DNA of 64,000 nt from positions 14,977 to 78,976 of the forward strand of contig CAXTPG010000007.1 in NCBI GenBank assembly GCA_964246015.1. Reading direction: 5' to 3'. Both the position numbers and the translations under genes were made by a program. Below, in pieces: positions 61,231-64,000 of the stretch (positions within the stretch are counted from its first letter, which is position 1; the number at the start of each line of letters is the position of its first letter). The notes below the pieces were generated by a model. The model did not search any database. It saw nothing but the letters and a program-made list of their open reading frames with translations, and was not told the origin of the DNA. The DNA is from JBBROS01 sp964246015. GTDB lineage: Bacteria > Pseudomonadota > Alphaproteobacteria > Acetobacterales > Acetobacteraceae.

Positions 61231-61282
61231 GGCTTGGCGGAGCTGGTGGTGGGTTGCGAGGAGCAACCCACCCTACGATAGG

Positions 61283-61314
61283 CCCTCTCCCGTTTGGGAG
61301 GGGGTCTTTTTTTC
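61283..61314 (+). terminator. Intrinsic terminator 1 after DUF1127 gene
   Basis: A nine-pair stem (CCCTCTCCC at 61283-61291, GGGAGGGGG at 61296-61304, one G-U pair) with loop GTTT, followed by TCTTTTTTTC. Orientation fits rightward transcription, ending the DUF1127 message. This is the first of three near-identical copies. Confidence 0.85.
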
Positions 61315-61370
61315 TTCGGCGGCCTGGGCTGAGATGGTGGGTTGCGAAGGGCAACCCACCCTACGATAGG

Positions 61371-61402
61371 CCCTCTCCCGTTTGGGAGGGGGTCTTTTTT
61401 TC
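61371..61402 (+). terminator. Intrinsic terminator 2 (second repeat copy)
   Basis: The same hairpin and T-run as the first copy, 88 bases downstream, acting on rightward transcription. It gives insurance against read-through into the antisense of gcvP. Confidence 0.8.
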
Positions 61403-61458
61403 TTCGGCGGCCTGGGCTGAGATGGTGGGTTGCGAAGGGCAACCCACCCTACGATAGG

Positions 61459-61488
61459 CCCTCTCCCGTTTGGGAGGGGGTTTTTTCT
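61459..61488 (+). terminator. Intrinsic terminator 3 (third repeat copy)
   Basis: Third copy of the hairpin, with GGGAGGGGG followed by TTTTTTC, whose last bases are part of the gcvP stop codon region. For leftward gcvP transcripts the T-run is on the wrong side, so it would not terminate gcvP in the classical way. Confidence 0.75.
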
Positions 61489-64000
61489 ATTCGGCGGCCT
61501 GGGCGTAGGCCTCCAGGGGGGCGCAGGTGCAGACCAGGTTGCGGTCGCCGTAGACGTTGTCGACGCGCTTGACCGGGGGCCAGTATTTCGAGGTGCGGAC
61601 CCAGGGGAGTGGGAAGGCCGCCTGGTCGCGGGGGTAGGGGTGGGACCAGGTTCCGGCCGTGACCTCGTTCAGGGTGTGGGGGGCGTTCGTCAGGGGGTTG
61701 TCGGCGCGGTCCTGGTGGCCGGCTGCGATGGCGGCGATTTCGGCGCGTATGGCGATCATGGCGTCGCAGAAGCGGTCGATCTCCGCCTGGCTCTCGCTTT
61801 CCGTGGGTTCGACCATCAGGGTTCCGGCGACGGGCCAGCTCATGGTGGGGGCGTGATAGCCGTAGTCCTGTAGGCGCTTGGCGATGTCTTCCACCTCGAT
61901 GCCGGCTTCGGCCTTGAAGCCGCGGCAGTCGAGGATGCACTCGTGGGCGACGAGGCCGTTCTCGGCGGTGTAGAGGATGGGGAAGTGGGCGCCGAGGCGT
62001 TTGGCGATGTAGTTGGCGTTGAGGATGGCGACGCGGGTGGCGTGGGTGAGGCCGGGTCCGCCCATCATGCGGATATAGGCGTAGCTGATGGGCAGGATGA
62101 GGGCGCTGCCGTATGGGGCGGCGGAGACGGGGCCGCCGGTGGGGCCGTCCTTCAGGGTGGGGTGGCCGGGGAGGTGGGGGGCGAGGTGGGCGGCGACGCC
62201 GATGGGGCCGACGCCGGGTCCGCCGCCGCCGTGGGGGATGCAGAAGGTCTTGTGGAGGTTGAGGTGGCAGACGTCGGCGCCGATGGCGGCGGGGCTGGTG
62301 AGGCCGACCTGCGCGTTCATGTTGGCGCCGTCCATGTAGACCTGGCCGCCGTGGCCGTGGACGATGTCGCAGACCTCCTGGATGGTCGCCTCGAAGACGC
62401 CGTGGGTGCTCGGGTAGGTGATCATGAGGGCGGCGAGGTTGGGGGCGTGGAGCTCGGCCTTGCGGCGGAGGTCGTCGAGGTCGACGTTGCCGTCGCGGTC
62501 GCAGCCGGTGACGACGACGCGGTAGCCGGCCATGACGGCGCTGGCCGGGTTGGTGCCGTGGGCGCTGCTGGGGATGAGGCAGATGTCGCGGTGGCCCTGG
62601 CCGCGGGCCGCCTGGTAGCCGCGGATGGCGAGCAGGCCGGCGTATTCGCCCTGGCTGCCTGCGTTGGGCTGCAACGATACCGCGGCGAAGCCGGTGACGG
62701 CGCAGAGCCAGTCCTGCAGGCGCTGGATGAGGGTGAGGTAGCCCCTGGTCTGGCTGGCGGGGGCGAAGGGGTGGATGTCGGCGAAGCCCGGCAGCGTGAC
62801 CGGGATCATTTCGGCGGTCGCGTTCAGCTTCATCGTGCAGGAGCCGAGCGGGATCATGCTGCGGTTGAGCGCGACGTCCTTGTCTTCCAGGCGCTTGAGG
62901 TAGCGGAGCATCTCGTGCTCGGCGTGGTAGGCGCTGAAGACGGGCTGCGGCAGGACGGGGACGCCGCGGACGAGGGCGGCGGGGATGGACGGGGGGGCTT
63001 CGGCGAGGGGTGCGCCCAGGAGGGTGGCGAGGGTTTCGAGCTGATCGCGGGTGACGGTCTCGTCGAGCGCGATGGCGACTCCGTTGCCGTCGAGGCGGCG
63101 GAGGTTGAAGCCCTTGTCGCGGGCGGCGGCCATGAGGCCGTCGGCGTCGTGGGCCTCGATCGCGATGGTGTCGAAGAAGTCGGCGTGGCGGACGGCGTGG
63201 CCGGCCGAGGCGGCGGCGGCGGCGAGGAGGCGGGCCTGCAGGTTCACGCGGCGGGCGATTCGGGTGAGGCCCTTGGGGCCGTGCCAGACGGCGTACATGC
63301 CGGCCATGACGGCGAGGAGGACCTGGGCGGTGCAGATGTTGCTGGTCGCCTTTTCGCGGCGGATGTGCTGCTCGCGGGTTTGGAGGGCCAGGCGGAGGGC
63401 GGGTGCGCCGGCGGCGTCCTGGCTGACGCCGACGAGGCGGCCGGGCATCTGGCGCTTGAACTGGTCGCGGGTGGCGAAGAATGCGGCGTGGGGGCCGCCG
63501 AAGCCCATGGGGACGCCGAACCGCTGGGACGAGCCGACGACGACGTCGGCGCCCATCTGGCCGGGCGGGGTGAGGAGGACGAGGGAGAGGAGGTCGGCGC
63601 AGACGATGGCCAGGGCGCCGGCCTCGTGGGTGGCGGCGATTTCGGCGTGGAGGTCGCGGAGTGCGCCGGTGGTGCCGGGGTATTGGAGGACGAGGGCGAA
63701 GGGGTTGGCGGCGCCGATGGCGGCGGTGTCGCCGGGTGCGACGTCGACGAGGGTGATGCCGAGGGGGGCCGCGCGGGTCGCGAGGACGGCGCGGGTCTGG
63801 GGGTGGAGGTCGGTGGCGACCGCGACGGTTTCGGACTTCGTGCGGCTGGCGGCGTGGGCCATGGTGACGGCCTCGGCGGCGGCGGTCGCCTCGTCCAGCA
63901 GGCTGGCGTTGGCGATGGGCATGCCGGTGAGGTCGCAGACCATGGTCTGGTAGTTGAGCAGGGCTTCGAGCCGGCCCTGGGCGATCTCGGCCTGGTAGGG
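61487..64000 (-). CDS. gcvP: Glycine dehydrogenase (decarboxylating), P protein (partial, N-terminus outside window)
   Basis: The pyridoxal-phosphate P protein of the glycine cleavage system; 837 residues of about 950 are visible, as the frame stays open to the right edge. Landmarks are YQAEIAQGRLEALLNYQTMVCDLTGMPIANASLLDEATAAAEA, the second-half SQGEYAGLLAIRGYQ and the PLP lysine in LNLHKTFCIPHGGGGPG. It decarboxylates glycine and passes the aminomethyl group to the H protein. The C-terminal codons are echoed in the 88-bp repeats downstream. It converges with the DUF1127 gene. Confidence 0.98.
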   Translation of the reverse strand, partial: PYQAEIAQGRLEALLNYQTMVCDLTGMPIANASLLDEATAAAEAVTMAHAASRTKSETVAVATDLHPQTRAVLATRAAPLGITLVDVAPGDTAAIGAANPFALVLQYPGTTGALRDLHAEIAATHEAGALAIVCADLLSLVLLTPPGQMGADVVVGSSQRFGVPMGFGGPHAAFFATRDQFKRQMPGRLVGVSQDAAGAPALRLALQTREQHIRREKATSNICTAQVLLAVMAGMYAVWHGPKGLTRIARRVNLQARLLAAAAASAGHAVRHADFFDTIAIEAHDADGLMAAARDKGFNLRRLDGNGVAIALDETVTRDQLETLATLLGAPLAEAPPSIPAALVRGVPVLPQPVFSAYHAEHEMLRYLKRLEDKDVALNRSMIPLGSCTMKLNATAEMIPVTLPGFADIHPFAPASQTRGYLTLIQRLQDWLCAVTGFAAVSLQPNAGSQGEYAGLLAIRGYQAARGQGHRDICLIPSSAHGTNPASAVMAGYRVVVTGCDRDGNVDLDDLRRKAELHAPNLAALMITYPSTHGVFEATIQEVCDIVHGHGGQVYMDGANMNAQVGLTSPAAIGADVCHLNLHKTFCIPHGGGGPGVGPIGVAAHLAPHLPGHPTLKDGPTGGPVSAAPYGSALILPISYAYIRMMGGPGLTHATRVAILNANYIAKRLGAHFPILYTAENGLVAHECILDCRGFKAEAGIEVEDIAKRLQDYGYHAPTMSWPVAGTLMVEPTESESQAEIDRFCDAMIAIRAEIAAIAAGHQDRADNPLTNAPHTLNEVTAGTWSHPYPRDQAAFPLPWVRTSKYWPPVKRVDNVYGDRNLVCTCAPLEAYAQAAE

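Larger units (their letters stand above)
61248..61507. repeat. Threefold 88-bp tandem repeat between DUF1127 and gcvP
   Basis: Three head-to-tail copies with an exact period of 88 bases, starting at 61248, 61336 and 61424. Each has a perfect ten-base hairpin (GGTGGGTTGC / GCAACCCACC), then CCTACGATAGG, then an intrinsic terminator, then TTCGGCGGCCTGGGC, which is the antisense of the gcvP C-terminal codons. The first copy differs slightly (GAGGA for GAAGG in the first loop), and the third is shortened in its T-run. The array looks like tandem duplication of the gcvP 3' end plus the terminator. Confidence 0.9.

Noticed and set aside
61248..61507. Three regular repeats as a CRISPR array
   Set aside because: The copies are directly adjacent with no distinct spacers, contain terminators and gcvP codons, and are 88 bases long; this is tandem duplication.
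61139..61572. Small repeated peptides read from the 88-bp repeats
   Set aside because: The reading frames come from the repeat itself, lack ribosome-binding sites and overlap terminator hairpins.

Overview
The window is very GC-rich, densely packed bacterial chromosome. Gene content and order point to an alphaproteobacterium: ppiD-trpE-trpG-trpD, the tpiA-secG-pyrG-kdsA-eno-ftsB housekeeping run, an NDUFAF5-like methyltransferase and comF. A protein with an Acetobacteraceae-style Hint domain suggests the Acetobacteraceae (Rhodospirillales). That placement is inferred from gene content and was not tested by any search.

Layout. 1-4847 (minus): ppiD followed by the tryptophan genes trpE, trpG and trpD (trpD runs off the left edge). 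4948-14404 (plus): tpiA, secG, pyrG, kdsA, a membrane acyltransferase and a GNAT enzyme, eno, ftsB, and an orphan molybdenum hydroxylase large subunit. 14628-22493 (minus): an eight-gene, overlapping operon with a GATase1-like protein, a BtpA/SgcQ protein, a PfkB kinase and a complete peptide/nickel-type ABC importer. 22573-25700 (minus): tRNA-Ser(GGA), a small protein, lepA and a methyltransferase. 25740-27539 (minus): a metzincin protease fused to a Hint domain. 27660-30581 (plus): a cysteine-dioxygenase-family enzyme, a four-domain rhodanese and comF. 30582-31795 (minus): a lipoprotein and an orphan ParA. 31824-36990 (plus): an Nnr repair enzyme with a damaged epimerase half, malonyl-CoA decarboxylase and a transketolase/E1-like enzyme. 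37007-42276 (minus): a second peptide-type ABC importer. 42451-44294 (plus): a PhnW-like aminotransferase and a glutathione transferase.

44362-47878 is an accessory stretch. tRNA-Ser(GCT) is followed by a VapBC pair enclosed by a 21-bp duplication of the tRNA 3' end, then two alpha/beta hydrolases and a CcdAB pair. 47872-55551 holds metabolic and envelope genes: an M20 amidohydrolase, a class II aldolase, a DsbA-like protein, a degenerate gamma-glutamyltransferase, an aminotransferase, a GT61 glycosyltransferase and YqgE. After a peroxiredoxin comes the most striking locus, 56186-60000. Here a small Trypco1-like protein is translationally coupled to a 1167-residue protein joining a trypsin-like protease to a STAND/NACHT-type NTPase and a long helical C-terminus. 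This is the architecture of NLR-like conflict (probably antiphage) systems. The right end carries a LysR regulator divergent from a DUF1127 gene, a threefold 88-bp tandem repeat with three intrinsic terminators, and gcvP, which runs off the right edge.

Start/stop overlaps (ATGA, GTGA, TGATG) run through most operons. Related C/G-rich palindromes occur between genes and once inside the 5' coding region of the protease-NTPase gene. No gene-free gap exceeds about 225 bases.
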